In this document: in pieces, positions 29,801 to 44,800 of the stretch
How the letters are laid out: each line of letters begins with the position of its first letter
How positions within the stretch are numbered: position 1 is the stretch's first letter
NCBI GenBank assembly: GCA_916610825.1
Contig: OU744451.1
Location: 18,499,307 to 18,563,306, forward strand
Direction: 5' to 3'
Length of the DNA: 64,000 nt
From: Haliclystus octoradiatus
Taxonomy: Eukaryota; Cnidaria; Staurozoa; Stauromedusae; Haliclystidae
The notes under the pieces: model-generated
Told to the model about the DNA's origin: nothing
The model's database searches: none
What the model saw: the letters and a program-made list of their open reading frames with translations, nothing else
Program-made: the position numbers and the translations under genes

Positions 29801-32800
29801 CGTTATCTTGATATTTTGCTCGCGATTCAACACGCAATATTTTACTTGGCCATACAAACCCTTGTTGATGAGTTTAAAAATTGACAATGTTTGACAAGCT
29901 TGGAGGGGAATTTCTTAAAAGGTAACTAAAATCTAACACCATTTCTATGTTTCTTTTCATGTCAAGATAACAGAATTGGCTGGGTTGGGATGATTGATAA
30001 TGCTTATTTATTATAAATAGTCTATTCTGCTTCAAAATGTTAGTATTTTTGTGTGATTTGTGTGATTGACGCGCCCACAAATATGCGATGGCTCGATTAT
30101 TGGCACTACGAAGTTAAATCTAATCAACTATCCAAACACCGCTGACCTGCAATACTGCAAGTCAGCTGGCAGACTTTACAACACAAAATATATCTAAACA
30201 GGTAAATCACATAATTTGAAAATATAGTTATATAGGATGACATTTAATGTATTTTAATGTATCAATAGCGCAATTATCCGTTTAATCTTTCCGCTAAATA
30301 AGGCGGTTAGAAAACACTGATAGGTCAATAGAGTTTAGAATCTACCGCTGTGCAACCTTATTTGACCAATCAAATTGCTTGATTTCGTTCAACTGTTGGC
30401 GTATGACTAATATGATATATTCTTATGTCTCTAGGTAAGAATGCATATCCGCAGTGTCAATGATTTTGAATGGTTGAAACAGTCTCGATTCTACTTTAAA
30501 GATGATATTGATGAATGTATCATATCAATTACTGATGTTGATTTTAGTTATCAAAATGAATTCCTTGGTTGTACAGATCGTCTTGTTATTACACCATTGA
30601 CTGACAGGTGTTACATTACCCTTGGACAGGCCCTTGGTATGTCTATGGGTGGTGCACCTGCAGGACCAGCAGGGACAGGCAAAACTGGTAAGATATAATC
30701 ATCGCTAGTAGTTAATGAACAAACCAATTCATCAAGAACTACCATTGTTTGTTCAGTTGTTTATAAGTATGTGGAAGGTGTGAATACATGTTGAAGTAGA
30801 TAAGAAGGTTTTCAGTATTTGTGGTCAAACTCTTCCAACTGAAGAGCATACAAATCTGCCAAAAAGTTAAGATCTCAGTGCTTGCGGCCTGTTCAAGTTA
30901 ATTGATTGAGTGAGATATGGATTGTGCGACCTTGCTTGGTAAATTGGTTTGTTACATGTGACACTCTTAATGATTGTGGTGTGGTCAATTCATAGATTTT
31001 TAACATGGAAACCAAAACACAATTACAGATTGCATTTTTCTTTGATTACCCAATTTACTGTAATGGGCGTACTGTTTTAGCATGACTTAATATGTATATG
31101 TATGTTATACTGTAGCACAATATATTGATTATTAATGTGACATTAGTTATCACTTAGCCGTGAAAGGGAATGTTTCCTATCATCAGTTATTTGTAAGGTC
31201 ATTTTCTTCTACAGAGACAACTAAAGATATGGGTAAAGCCCTTGGTAAATATGTTGTTGTGTTCAACTGCTCAGATCAGATGGATTTCAGAGGCCTTGGT
31301 AGAATTTACAAAGGTAAATTTGACTCATTGTTCTTCAGTTATCTCGGACAATCCAACATTATATTGCGTAGAAACATTGATACGTATTATCGCTACATGT
31401 GATCCCATATTCCATTCCATTGTTCACAGATTATACTGTCAAGAAGTAACATTTGTATTTTACTAATAAAACATAAAAATGCCGGTCTGATGTCAGGGGA
31501 TATACACACTCCTCCGGTGTTGAAATTAATTTCCTAGAATCTGTCACTGAGGTCTGTCTACTTCAAATTATTCTTTCATAGAAGCCTTGGTAAATTTAAA
31601 AAAAAAAAACTTGTCCAACTCGTCATTGGTCGGACATATTCTTTAGAATGGCACGACTTAGTGACATATATTATTCATTCTTAGGATACAATATGCTGGA
31701 TTATACGGCTTTCAAGGGTTTAACATTGTCTCAACTAAGGAGTACAGTCACCGTGGAAAGTTAACCATCTATTTAAACAGTTCATGAACATTAACTGGCC
31801 AAATTTCCATAAACACTTCATGAAAAGTTTTTGAAAAGGTTCATAAAAACAACAGGCCATTTAATGTGCACAAGCCAGTCATGAAAGATTCACAAGCTAT
31901 TCATGAGCAATTCATGGACTGTTCAATCTATATTCATAAATTCTTTATAAGGTGATCATAAACAGTTCATGAATTGTTTCATGAAGCTCAAGTATCATCC
32001 ATAAACTTGTGACTCTTTTTTCAGTGGTAGTCCATCAACGCTGAATGGTTACATTGTCAAGATCTGTTTATCAACTCATTATTTTTTAATTTTTTGAAAT
32101 AGTGTATACATTTTTATTTTCAATTTGAATAATTTTGAAGGTTTGGCCCAGTCTGGTAGTTGGGGTTGTTTTGATGAATTTAATCGCATTGAATTACCTG
32201 TATTATCTGTTGCTGCACAACAAATCTACGTTGTTCTTACTGCAAAGAAAGAGAGGAAGAAAGAATTCATATTTACTGACGGTGATAGCGTTTCTCTCAA
32301 TCCTGAATTTGGTATCTTCTTGACTATGGTTAGTATCTTCTGAATCCATACAGCTAAATTGATGCTGCTATTGATAATGCCATTGCGAAAACTACCCCTG
32401 CGAAAAAAAGTTAATGAGTTCATGAACGTGAAATTCCCCAAAAGTTTGTGAACTGCTCATGAGTTTTCAGGCAATTTCACATTCATGAACCATTTCATGA
32501 ACTCTTTCTGACTGTTCATGTACTGTTCATGAACCCACCAACTGTTGTTCATGAACTGCTCATGAGTTTTCAGGCAATTTCACATTCATGAACTGATACC
32601 TTTTGGAAATACCTTACCAGTGCACTTCCGAAGTGCCTTAATAATTTACCCTGGTTGGCTGTCTGCAAAACAGCACATGAAAGCATTTAAAATGCAATGG
32701 TCAGAGGCATAACACATTTTATTTTCTTTCTTACAGAATCCTGGTTATGCTGGTCGACAAGAACTACCTGAAAATCTCAAAATTCAATTCCGTACTGTTG

Positions 32801-35800
32801 CTATGATGGTTCCTGATCGTCAAGTATGAAGTGTTTAAAATATTTATCACTAGTTATGAGTTACCTGTGTCGCTGGGTTCAATATGGGCAGAGTTAGATT
32901 AGGGATATCCATGTCAACATATATATCAAGATCTTTTATATGTCAACATATTACTGGTATAATCTAATGTATATTTGTTCTTTAGTGCTGTGGACGTGAA
33001 CGTGAATTGAAATTTATACTGTATCATTTCTCTACCCATGTATCATGTGTGATTTTACCATTTGTATTGCTGCTACTATATCAACATTTGTTTATCCATT
33101 TCCTATATTTATTTTAGATTATTATGAGGGTAAAATTGGCTAGCTGTGGCTTCCTTGAAAATGTTCTTCTAGCTCAAAAGTTTTATACATTGTATAAGTT
33201 ATGTGAAGAACAACTGACAAAACAGGTAATTATTTTCTGTATTATATTACATACACAGTGAAGTGCACTTGGCGAATTACATAACTCTACCATCAGTTTC
33301 ATAAAGTGTTCAGGGGTAGAAAATATTAGGACAGAAACTAGCGGTTGCATGCACAATTATTGAACAATGGAAATGCCACAGGCACGTTTTACTAAACTTA
33401 AAACAATCCTGAATCTATAAATAGTTCAGAAAATTTTTGTTAACGACATTGACTACAAAATACAGAATTATCAAAATAATTATTGTAATGTATACAAAAT
33501 GATTATTGTAAGGTAAAATTTTGCAAGCACTTTCAAGGCTAAATTATTTGGCTACAGGCATTCAAAAATGTTTTCGACCACTGTAAGTGTTTATGAATAT
33601 AGTGCATGGACGACTCATCAATAGCTCATGAACTGTTCATTAACTCGTGTAGTTTGTGGTTTTTATAATCTGGTTTATTATCTGTTTATGAACCCTCCAC
33701 AAACGTTTCAATGAACTGTGCTCATTACAGTTGTTCATCACATTTATGAACATACTTTTAACTTTATTGCAAGGATACTTATATATTATGTGATTATGAT
33801 ATTTCTACAGGTTCATTATGATTTTGGTTTGAGAAATATCTTATCTGTATTGCGTACACTTGGTGCTGCCAAACGTGCTAACCCATCCGACAGTGAAAGT
33901 ACAACTGTTATGAGGGTTTTGCGTGACATGAATCTTTCCAAATTGGTAAGTATCATTCATGAACATTAAATGGCCCATTCTCCAGAACTTTTTTATTCAC
34001 CCCTGCAATTTTCATGAACGGTTTTCATGAACAGTTCATGAAAATAAGGCCATTTAACTTTCTTGAACTGTTTTCATAGGGGATAATGGACTATCTTTCA
34101 TTGAGTTGTATAGCAAGGGGACCGGGAGTATTACAAGGGTGTGATTTATGTCTGCTTGATATTCATTTACCATCAAATTGGATCCAACGTTAACGCAGAT
34201 AAGATCAGAGTATAAGTAGTAGAAATCAGGAATTGCGAAACTCAGGGATCGTGCATTGCTACAAACACATTTAAAGATACATATTGCTGATACAATTAAT
34301 ATTCAAAGGTTTCCAGGAGTTTTTTAATTGCTGATCTCAAGACCACAAGCATAGAATATATCATCCAATTAAATTCCAATAAGACAACATTCCTGTCAAC
34401 AAGGCAAATATTATCCAAACATGTCAAGCAATTCTGAAATAATTCCTTTTTTGTGTTATATAAAGAAACGTATGTCTCAGCAGATACTAGGCCAAGTTTG
34501 TTTAACATATATGTACATGTACGCTTGATTAATTACAATATATGAATAATGTTCTGCAGAATCAATCCATAGTGGATTGCTATTTCATTGTTTGTTAATT
34601 TTCCCTGTGAAACCATTTCATGGACTTTAAATGGGCGAATTTTCATGAACTGTTCATTAACTATTCGTGATCTGTTCATGAACTCTCCAAGGACAGCGTT
34701 TGTAAGGTGTTCATGGTGAAAGTTTGTAAAGTTCTTCAACTGTTCATGAACAGTTCAGGGGATTCATGAACAGCTCACAAAGTTCACCTATAGTTCGTGA
34801 ACTCAGCTTATTTTTTTTCATGGATTTTGATGATGAATTTTCTAATGAATATGCTCATGCTGTGTTATTAATTTTTTGATACAGGTTGATGAAGACGAGC
34901 CTCTTTTTATGAGTTTGATCAATGATCTCTTTCCTGGTATTGTTCTTGACAAAGCTGGTTACCCCGAACTTGAGGCAGCTATTCAACGTAATGTTGAAGA
35001 TATTGGAATGATATTTCACCCACCTTGGGTTTTGAAACTTATCCAGGTACTGCATAGTTATAATAAGATTAAAACTTTGAAATTAAAGTTGAAATGATTT
35101 ACATTAACTTGTTGTACTAAGTGCCATGATCAAATCTTGAAAAATAGAGATTAAAAGCTAATTGAAGTCAGTTTGCCTAATTTCTGATCATGGTGAGCGT
35201 AATTAGTTCTCATTGTGTAACATACTTTACTAAATCAGTAATAACATCTTGTGCCATTTCTATAGTTGTATGAAACTCAGCGAGTCCGTCATGGTATGAT
35301 GACTCTTGGCCCAAGCGGTGCTGGTAAAACCACCTGTATTAATGTTCTAATGAAAGCCATGGGTGATTGTGGTCAACCTCACCGTGAAATGAGAATGAAT
35401 CCAAAAGCAATTACTGCGCCACAAATGTTTGGAAGATTAGATGCTGCAACAAATGATTGGACAGATGGAATATTTTCAACATTATGGAGGAAATCACTGA
35501 AAGGCAAAAAAGGTAAGATGAATCATTTAAATGGGAATCATTTAATAAAACCATTCTTATCATCATCATCATTATTATTTACTCAGTTGAAAATTTGAGC
35601 TTTGTGCTAGCAAAGTTGGTTAACCTGAATTTAACGCAGCTGACAATCTCAACAATAAAATATGCTATAATGACTTTTTTCCATGTCTACATCTGATCCA
35701 ACCCCTTTGAAAATATTGGCCAATTCTTCATAAACCTACTTTAAACCGTCTTATGAAACAGTAAAAATGTAACCGTTTTTACCACACATTTTTATCAATT

Positions 35801-38800
35801 TGAAACCCATCTTATTATGTTTGAATTCCCCCCACAGGTGAATACATTTTGATTGTTTTGGATGGACCTGTTGATGCTATTTGGATTGAAAATCTTAACT
35901 CTGTTCTTGATGATAATAAAACATTGACATTAGCTAATGGTGATCGAATACCAATGTCTCCGTACTGCAAAGTTGTCTTTGAAGTGCATAATATTGATAA
36001 CGCATCTCCTGCTACTGTATCTCGTAATGGTATGGTCTTTATGAGTTCATCTGTTCTTGATTGGAAACCAATTCTACAGGTATATGATTAGTTAGAATAT
36101 TATCTAATTAACTATAGCTTTTACCAAGATTAGTGTAATATACTTATTCTATCGCTTGTCTTATCAAATATTTTTATTTTGAATACATAATTCTTTAATA
36201 GGTTGAAGTTATCAGAGCCATCTATTTACAAGAGTTGGGACACTTCTGCCATTTTTGTATCTTTTTGCCTGGACCCGAGCACGTTTTTAACAGTGCGCAT
36301 GTGCAGGAGAATGTTGTGTGTTTTTTTCAGCCATATTGGATTGTATTTTTTCGCGCGTTTCACTTGAAATGATCGAGAACCTGTTTCTGAAAGAACAAAG
36401 ATGGCGTCCAAAAATCATGTGACTGGCATCTGTCCAATTGGAGACGATAGCGGCACATGAAAGCGTGTCTCAACTCTTGTAAATAGATGGCTCTGGAAGT
36501 TATTCCTCTTCTCTTGAGTCTATTTACTTTCTCTCTTCTAAAGAAGTTGATTATTTTTTCCACATTTATGCTATTTAGATTGACATATGTCTGCTATTCT
36601 AAGATGCTAGAGTACATTTCAAATTCAAAGCTCCAGCTTCAATCCCTTTGCTTCCATTAATACAAACCTATTGATTGCAAAATGATACAGGGCCTAATGA
36701 TAGTGAAACCTGTATACAATAGCCAGCTACGAGAGGTAGTTAAATTGACCTTTACATACATATGGTCTTTGTATAAAGGGTTGATTCAATAGAAAATACA
36801 ATTTAAGACATTGCTAGAGTGATCCCCGTAGACAGGTGGCCGCCGTATAGTAGTGACTTTTATAACAGGTTTGAATTTGTATATTTTTTCCTTGTATATG
36901 TTTTCCTGCATTGGCCATCTTAGATTTATACACTTGTTAATGATTGTCTAGGGTTGGTTGAATTCCCGATCACCACAAGAAGCTGAAGTTATCCAAAGAA
37001 TATTTGAAGAGGTCTTTGATGGATTACTGACATATGTTAATCAGAATTTATTTCCAAAGATGGATTTGCTTGAATGTAATGTGATTAGACAGGTAAATTA
37101 ACTATAAATAACCAAGCTTATCAAGAGTAAAGTTACAATACACGGGTAAGCTATTTTTTGAACATCTAGACAAAATTGTTATACTGTAAGAATTTCACAT
37201 CAGAAACATTCCAATGTGTTGATAATTACACCTCATATTTTGACAACAATTCTGATGGTAAATGCTGGGTCAATTTTAATTTTAGTTGCTATCAAATACA
37301 CATCCAACTCATTGTCACTTTACTGATGGACTGTTCTTGCAATATCTGTTTATTTGCGAGAAGTTGTTTCGCAATGAAGATTTGCTCCGATAGCAGAGTA
37401 GTCAGCCTATAGATAATATTGCCTGTTGCCCCTAATGCTCAACTCAGCTTTGACTTAATCTAAACGTCAAATCAGTCTCATCTTCTGATTGAGAAGGGAA
37501 TAGTCTAGAGAGAATGGCAATATAAGAAGTAGTCACATTCTCTAGCCGTTGACAACTACAGCCTATCTGCCAGAAAATATGTTGTAGTTTATTTTCGGAA
37601 TGTTGCATCTGAGATATGTAATAAGCATATAATGCATTGCTTCAAGTGGAAAGAGACAGTCCTCTTAAATAGAAAGGTGGAATGCCTGGACATTCAGTAG
37701 GACGATACCTTCTGAATCTATAGCTAATGTACTTACTTTGTTAGATTAGATTCTTATTTATCAATATTTGAAGAATATGGTTCAATTTTTTATTTTGATC
37801 TCATAGGCAATAGACTTATTGGAAGGCTTAATACCAAACAAAGAGCATCATGGTGCTATTTCAAACCCTCATCTTGGAAAACTGATTGTATTTGCTCTTC
37901 TGTGGAGTGCTGGTGCATTACTTGAGCTAGACGACAGAAGCAAACTGGAAAGTTTTCTTATTGATCATGGTGGACTTGATTTACCTACAGTTGAAGCCAA
38001 CACAAAGCAAACAATATTTGAATATGTTGTAGATGACAATGGTATAATAAATAATTATTTTATAGTTGATTCAGGTGTGCATGGTTTTCCTTACTAATTG
38101 ATAGAGAGTGTGCACTCCAAGATACACATGCATATGGAAGTATGTAATGTCTTCATAATATAGTGGAGCATAGTATAATGGTCGTACATAGTATAACATA
38201 AAGGTCAGGCAAAATCATGACAAGGCTGCTTAATCCTCATAGAGATGATGAAGAAATGTGGGAAATGTCTTACAAGTAACATCTGATGAGATCTTGATTT
38301 TGGTATGCATACCGTAATATTGCATAGCAATATGTGAAATGATGAGCTTTCTTGTTAATTTAAGTTTCAAATTTTTAACAGTTGTTTTTTAATTTATTCT
38401 TGTAAAGGTGACTGGGAGCATTGGAGTAACCGTGTTGAAGAATATATTTATCCATCAGATAGCAAGCCCGAATATTCATCAATTCTTGTTCCAAATGTCG
38501 ATAATGTTTGCACTGACTTCTTAATTAACACCATTGCAAAACAGGAAAAGGTAAGTCCATGTCAGGGCAAACTTTGTTCTTTCTTAATGTAATGACTGGA
38601 TACAGACATCTGTTCATCTGAATTTTGATTTGCCCTTTTGCCATGAACTATTCATGAACATTCCCTTTGATGAAAACCGTTTATGAACGTTAAATGAACC
38701 ATTTTTATGAACCGTTTGAGAAAAATTCATGAAAAACAAACTGTTAAACGTTCATGAACAGTTCATGAGCTTAAAACATTTTTCTGCAGGGGAACCCCTG

Positions 38801-41800
38801 TGGAAAAGGTTCAATAGTTCATGAATGTATAAGTTCCAAATTGTCCATAAGCATGAGCAGTTCATGAACTGTTTGTCCAAAATTTTAGGCAATTTCACGT
38901 TTATGAACCGGTTCATGGACCAACAAGGAAATTTTCAAAAGCTTTTCATGACATTCATAAACTGTTCATATTTTGAAAAGGTTCATGAATATTTCTTGAA
39001 TGTTTGTAAAGTTCATGAACAGTTCATGAACTCTGTTTTGAACTGTACAAATTTATTACATAGCATAATATTAGATTATAACCTTAAAGTAAGAACTATA
39101 TAAAAAGACTCAGAAAATACATTACATCACAAACTAATTTTAGATAGATTTAATTCAAAACATTATAGCATACATTTAGATGACCTTAGCAATATGAAAA
39201 CAATAGCAGTTTATCGTAAAATGATTTGTAAACAAATTACTATCATAATATCATGCAAGCAAAGCGTAAATTTACCTTATGTTAGCAATTGCTTTGTAGT
39301 ATAAAAACATGTAGTAAGCAAATAGTTCAGCCATAAAATAGTATAAAAGCTGCATTTAAATGTATAAACATCAGAATAGTATAGCAGTCAATGCCGTTAC
39401 AACAGAGCAAGCAAAGAAATCAAAGTGACAATTGACATCAGAAGAATATCAGCCGCCGTTGAAGTAAAAGCCACCGATGTAAGACTCTATTCCATATCAT
39501 TATAATGCCTTGTATTAGTTTATATCTGCAGCTTTCTTAATTTCATTGTATTTGTCTTTATTTAGTGAATTATATATATATATATTAAATTAGTAATCCA
39601 GTCGACATTCAACGGCGTCTTAAAGTTTATCATCTACGCATCCGCAACAAACTCAGCTATATTTTTTTCGCAAGGGAATATTCCATTTTAACAGATCCAA
39701 TGTTTTACAGTATTCAACATTTCCTATCGAGCCTAAGTTGTCTATTCGCAGTTTTTATCCAAGAGAAAAACAATAATTTATCTTGACTTTCTATTTTTCA
39801 GACTGTGTTGTTAATTGGAGAACAAGGTACAGCTAAAACGGTTATGATAAAAGGCTACATGTCAAAGTATGATCCAGATCAGCATGTTGGAAAGAGTTTT
39901 AGTTTTTCATCAGCTAGTACACCTCTGATGTTTCAGGTTGGTTTTACAAGCTCGTTTTATTATGCAACTGGTGTGATATTTTAATTCATACGATAGTATT
40001 TGTCATGGATGTACCCTATAATACCTGTCTAATAATTATATAGTACTAGCAATGAGTTACCAGCATTGCTCGGTTCATCGTGGGCAGATTTCGATCAGTG
40101 AGACCCATGGGAGATCCCTTGCAAATAATAGGGAGGTTTAGATTAGTACAGGTACAGCTACGAGTACAGCTTTCTCGTTGCGCATCACTTCTGCGCATTG
40201 GGGAAAGCCCCTATGCTCTGAAACCTGTACTGACCTCCTCGTTTCGGAACGCCTTTCGGCGCAAAATATGAACCACGGAGTACATCTTTTGATTTCGTTA
40301 TTTTGCTTTGTTTTGGTTTTACTTTAGCTTTTTTGAATGAAATTTCATTGTCGCTATAAAATTTATACCTAGATTCAAAATGAATCCTGAACAAATTGTC
40401 AGAAAGTTTGTTTTTGCTTGGAAAACAGAAACTGAGGTTTTATGTTATTGAATCTAAACGTCTTGTTTTGAAAGAACGAGTACAGGTATAACCCAATCTT
40501 CTTATTGACGAAACATGAACTTGAACCGGTACCGGTACTAAATCTAAACCTCCCTAATATCACTTATGACGTAAATGCCACAAGGCCGCACAATGAAAAG
40601 ATGTATTTTGTTTCGATATGAAGAATACAAAACTAAAATAAAACAGCAAACCAAATAAAAACATAGATCACCACACGTGATTCAAATAATACCATATTTA
40701 GACATTTTGCTGGAACATTTGGAGAGCTATTAATGTCCATGCATTTGAAGCAGCTCTCTTTTATGTGTTGAGATTTGCTTGATAGAAATGATAGTTTTAC
40801 TGTTGAAATAACGATAAATTGCAAAGTTATGTGTTTAAAATTTTTAAAGAAGAATAAAGTTAACATTTATTTTTTGATTAACCAGAATCACAGAAAGCAA
40901 TAGGGAAACATGTAATGAGTTTATGAACGGTTTGTAAACTGTACATTAACCTCATGAACTATCTATGAACTGTCCATGAAGGCTATATAAATAGTTCACA
41001 AACAGTAAGCACACAATGATCTGAGAATGCTAGGATCATTTTGCAGATGATATGAACAAAAATCAGCTTTGTCCTTAAAATCAAGTTTCAACTTACTTAC
41101 AGTTCAGTTGACTAATATGCCACTTGATTTTGAACTATGATATGTGTGTTTGCGGTCAAATCCTTGTTAAACAATTTTATTTGACTAACTGCAAATTCAG
41201 ATAAAATGTAATGAGAAATGTTAGCAATTTTGATTTGTGTTGATACAATATTTTCATCCATAAGTTTGATATAAACAGTATTTTCATTTGTTCAGAGAAC
41301 ACTTGAAAGCTATGTTGATAAACGTGTTGGTACAACGTATGGCCCACCTGCTGGTAGAAAGATGTCAGTCTTTGTTGATGATATTAACATGCCAATCATC
41401 AATGAATGGGGTGATCAGGTACGGCTTTTACAAACTTGTTAATCATCAAAGTCTCTTTGATCTATAAAATAATAACTATGATGGTTCTCCCATAGAGCAG
41501 GGGTCTACACAATCTACTTTTTTTTGTAAACATTCTAGGGCTTTCAAAGTGACTAAAGGTAGTCACACTACATGAAAAATGATTCAAGTTTGCTGTATCG
41601 ACTTTGTCCGATACAAAACCCCAACGCTCTAAAATAAATAGGCAAACGGCAAATCAACTTTACAGCCGACTGTATACTGCTTTTTCAAGAACACAACATT
41701 TTTGCCAGATTGGAATATTAAAAACTATTCATTTTCACATTTTATCAAAGGCAACAAGTTGATGGTGACAAAGAAAAGAAAATGAGAATTTACCAACGTA

Positions 41801-44800
41801 ATATACAACTGCAAAAAAAATTGTTGAGTTCATCAACTGTTCATGAACAGTTCATAATTTATAATGAAGATCTATAATAATATTAAGATTCATCTTCTCG
41901 TTATCCGAGCTCTTACTTTGTAAGGCAAACATATTCTCCAACTTATCTCTTTTCTTAACAGGTAACCAATGAAATTGTGAGGCAGATGATGGAAATGAAA
42001 GGCTTTTATAATCTTGAGAAACCTGGTGAATTCACTAATATAGTTGATATCCAATTCTTGGCTGCTATGATACATCCAGGTGGTGGAAGAAATGATATTC
42101 CAAGTCGTTTGAAACGTCAATGCTCAATCTTCAATTGTACATTACCATCAAATGCATCTATTGACAAAATCTTTGGTAAGACATTGATTATGAATTATCT
42201 TCAGCTTTTCTGTGACAGTCGTTCTTATAAGTTCATTTCATTTATAAGGATTTCCATGTAATCCCTAAACCTGCGCCACATGCCCCTGTACTTCATTTTA
42301 GCTAAGGCCGTTTCGTATAGGTGCAGATGCATAGTAGCAGAATAGTGGGCCTTGTGGAGAAAGGCTATGTTATCCCTTGTGACAATTTGTGTTGAGTCTG
42401 CTTCTTTTTTAGAGACAAATAAGTATAGTGTTTAGTGTGTTCTTTGACAACACAAAAATATTCCAATATTGTCACTTTGCTTGTATTTTTGAAAGGGTAA
42501 TGATTGTGCAAAGTAAAACAAAAAACAAGAACAACATGTACGAATAGAACATTTTTTTTTTTCTGTCTTTAAAGAGGCAATATCCCAATATCAGGGCTAT
42601 ACACTTTAATATTCATGAATTATTTATAATCAGTTCAGGAACGGTATATAAGTGAACAGTTAATTTTTAAATTGCTAAAGTTCATGAACGATTAATGAAT
42701 ATTTCATGAACAGAAAAACATACAAAGCTTGTGAACTCAGAAAATGCCAAGGGGTTAACACGTTCCTTTACAATTTCATGATTAATGTGTCTTGCTTTTC
42801 TTTCTACGATGGATTGTTTTGTATTTGAAGGAATCATTGGTTGTGGATATTTTTGCCCTGAAAGATTTGAATCTGAGGTTTGCGATTTGGCTAGTAAACT
42901 TGTTTCTTGTACACGTGTACTTTGGCAGAAGACAAAGGTATACACTTACTATGTGAACTTTGCCCAACAAACATGATATTTTATTATGCATGACATATAC
43001 ATTAATTGCCAATCGAATGATAAAAAATGCCAGAAAAGAAGAAATATAATTCATCTTGGTGTATTTTTTATCAGGCAGAAATAGAATTTTAATTGTTTAT
43101 ATCTGTCTGATGATTGCGTAAAATCAGGAAACTCAAAGTCACAATAGCAAAATGTATGGTCTTTGACTCCTTTCTATTTCTATTATTATTATTTATGGCT
43201 CTGTCTTATGACATTGCGCATTATATTTTATATATTTTATTCTATATTTTATCTTTTATACCGTATTATATATATGCGTGTCTGAGAGTTGGTACCAAAC
43301 CATTTCAATTTTTTTCATCGCTGTTGTTTTTAATGACGTACTTTAGAACTCATATTCTTAGTTAATCTATGCAAATTTTATCCTGAGTTACCATTTTATG
43401 ATGTTAACTACTATACAGCCATCATTCCCTTCAACAACCTCAAACTGACATTTGACCTAATGTTAAACCCAATGACCGTGCAGATCAGGATAAAAGGCTT
43501 TAACCATTGCTTTAATAGCCATTTGCCATTTGCTTCTTATTAAACATTTACCATTTCTTCGTATGTTTAGATCAAGATGCTTCCTACTCCAGCTAAGTTT
43601 CATTATGTTTTCAATCTTCGTGATCTATCTCGAATCTGGGAAGGAATGTTGAATGTTCAATCAGAAGAGATGCAAACACAGAAACAACTCATAGCAATAT
43701 GGCAACACGAATGTACTAGAGTCATTGCTGATCGATTTACAAACTTTGACGATAAGAATTGGTTTGATAAAAATCTTAGAAATGTTATCAAAGAAGAGAT
43801 TGATGAAGAAACATTTGCACTCCTTGACCCAGAAGATCCCTACTTTGTTGATTTTCTAAGGTCAGTTCAGAATAATCCTGAATAATTTATAATTTGATTT
43901 GAAAAACAGGAAAAATCACAATTCCAATAACAAATTGACAAAGTATAGAAATCCTGAAATTTCCTGAAAAAATTAAAAGTGTCCATAAACACATTGTAAA
44001 TAGTTCATGAATGGTTCATTGGCAGTCCTAGAAAAGTTCATGAATTCAAGGTTCATGAGCTGTTTCATCAATGGATTCTTTGGGTTGTCTAGGCTAACTT
44101 CTTGAAAAGCAAAGGAGATCCCTAGGTTTATTAGTTTGGTTATTTTAAATAATTTTTCAGAATATGTGTCGTCTTTTTTCTGATAGATAAATGTTATATA
44201 AATTACAGAAGCCACATACAGCTGTGATGTCATGCCGTCTCGGAATATTATTCAAGATTTAACAGTCATCCCAAAAAGAAACGAGAAAAACAATTGAATC
44301 CGTTGAAAATGTACCAAATACCTCTCTCAATGATAGATTTTCAAGGAATCTTATTCTATTGTCATAATAGTTGATTATTTTTATATTATATCTAAGTAAT
44401 GTGATACTTTTTCTTCAGAGAGGCACCTGAAGTGACTGGTGATGAACCTGAAGATGCAGATATGGATGCTCCGAAGCTGTATGAGCAAGTAAGATATATT
44501 TCAATTATCCCTTCTCTATCATGAGGTACCGATATTCATCAACTGTATTCCTGACTTCTGGATCAAATAATCCAACGGCTACCTGCGAATTCCACACATT
44601 TGTTAGGCTACGATCCTATATTCCGGAAGTCTGGAGGAAATTCAGAAGAATATTGATGTTTTTATGATTTAACGGTCAAACTCATCAAAAAAATCCAGAG
44701 GAATATATTTCAATACCTGTAGGACCCAGAAGGCTGGACATTGTGTCGGACCCTGCTGACAACCACAATAATTTTATCATTTGAATCAGTCAAATCAATT

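Noticed and set aside
37176-37412. 78-codon frame in dynein intron 23
   Set aside because: The exon 23 to 24 junction is already in phase without it, and no homology is visible.
39045-39655. Solo LTR of a fourth retroelement
   Set aside because: Kept only as a low-confidence feature: no convincing target duplication and no second copy in the window.
43114-43365. Hydrophobic 83-codon frame in dynein intron 29
   Set aside because: AT-rich intronic sequence giving Phe/Ile/Leu/Tyr codons by composition; no splice or homology support.
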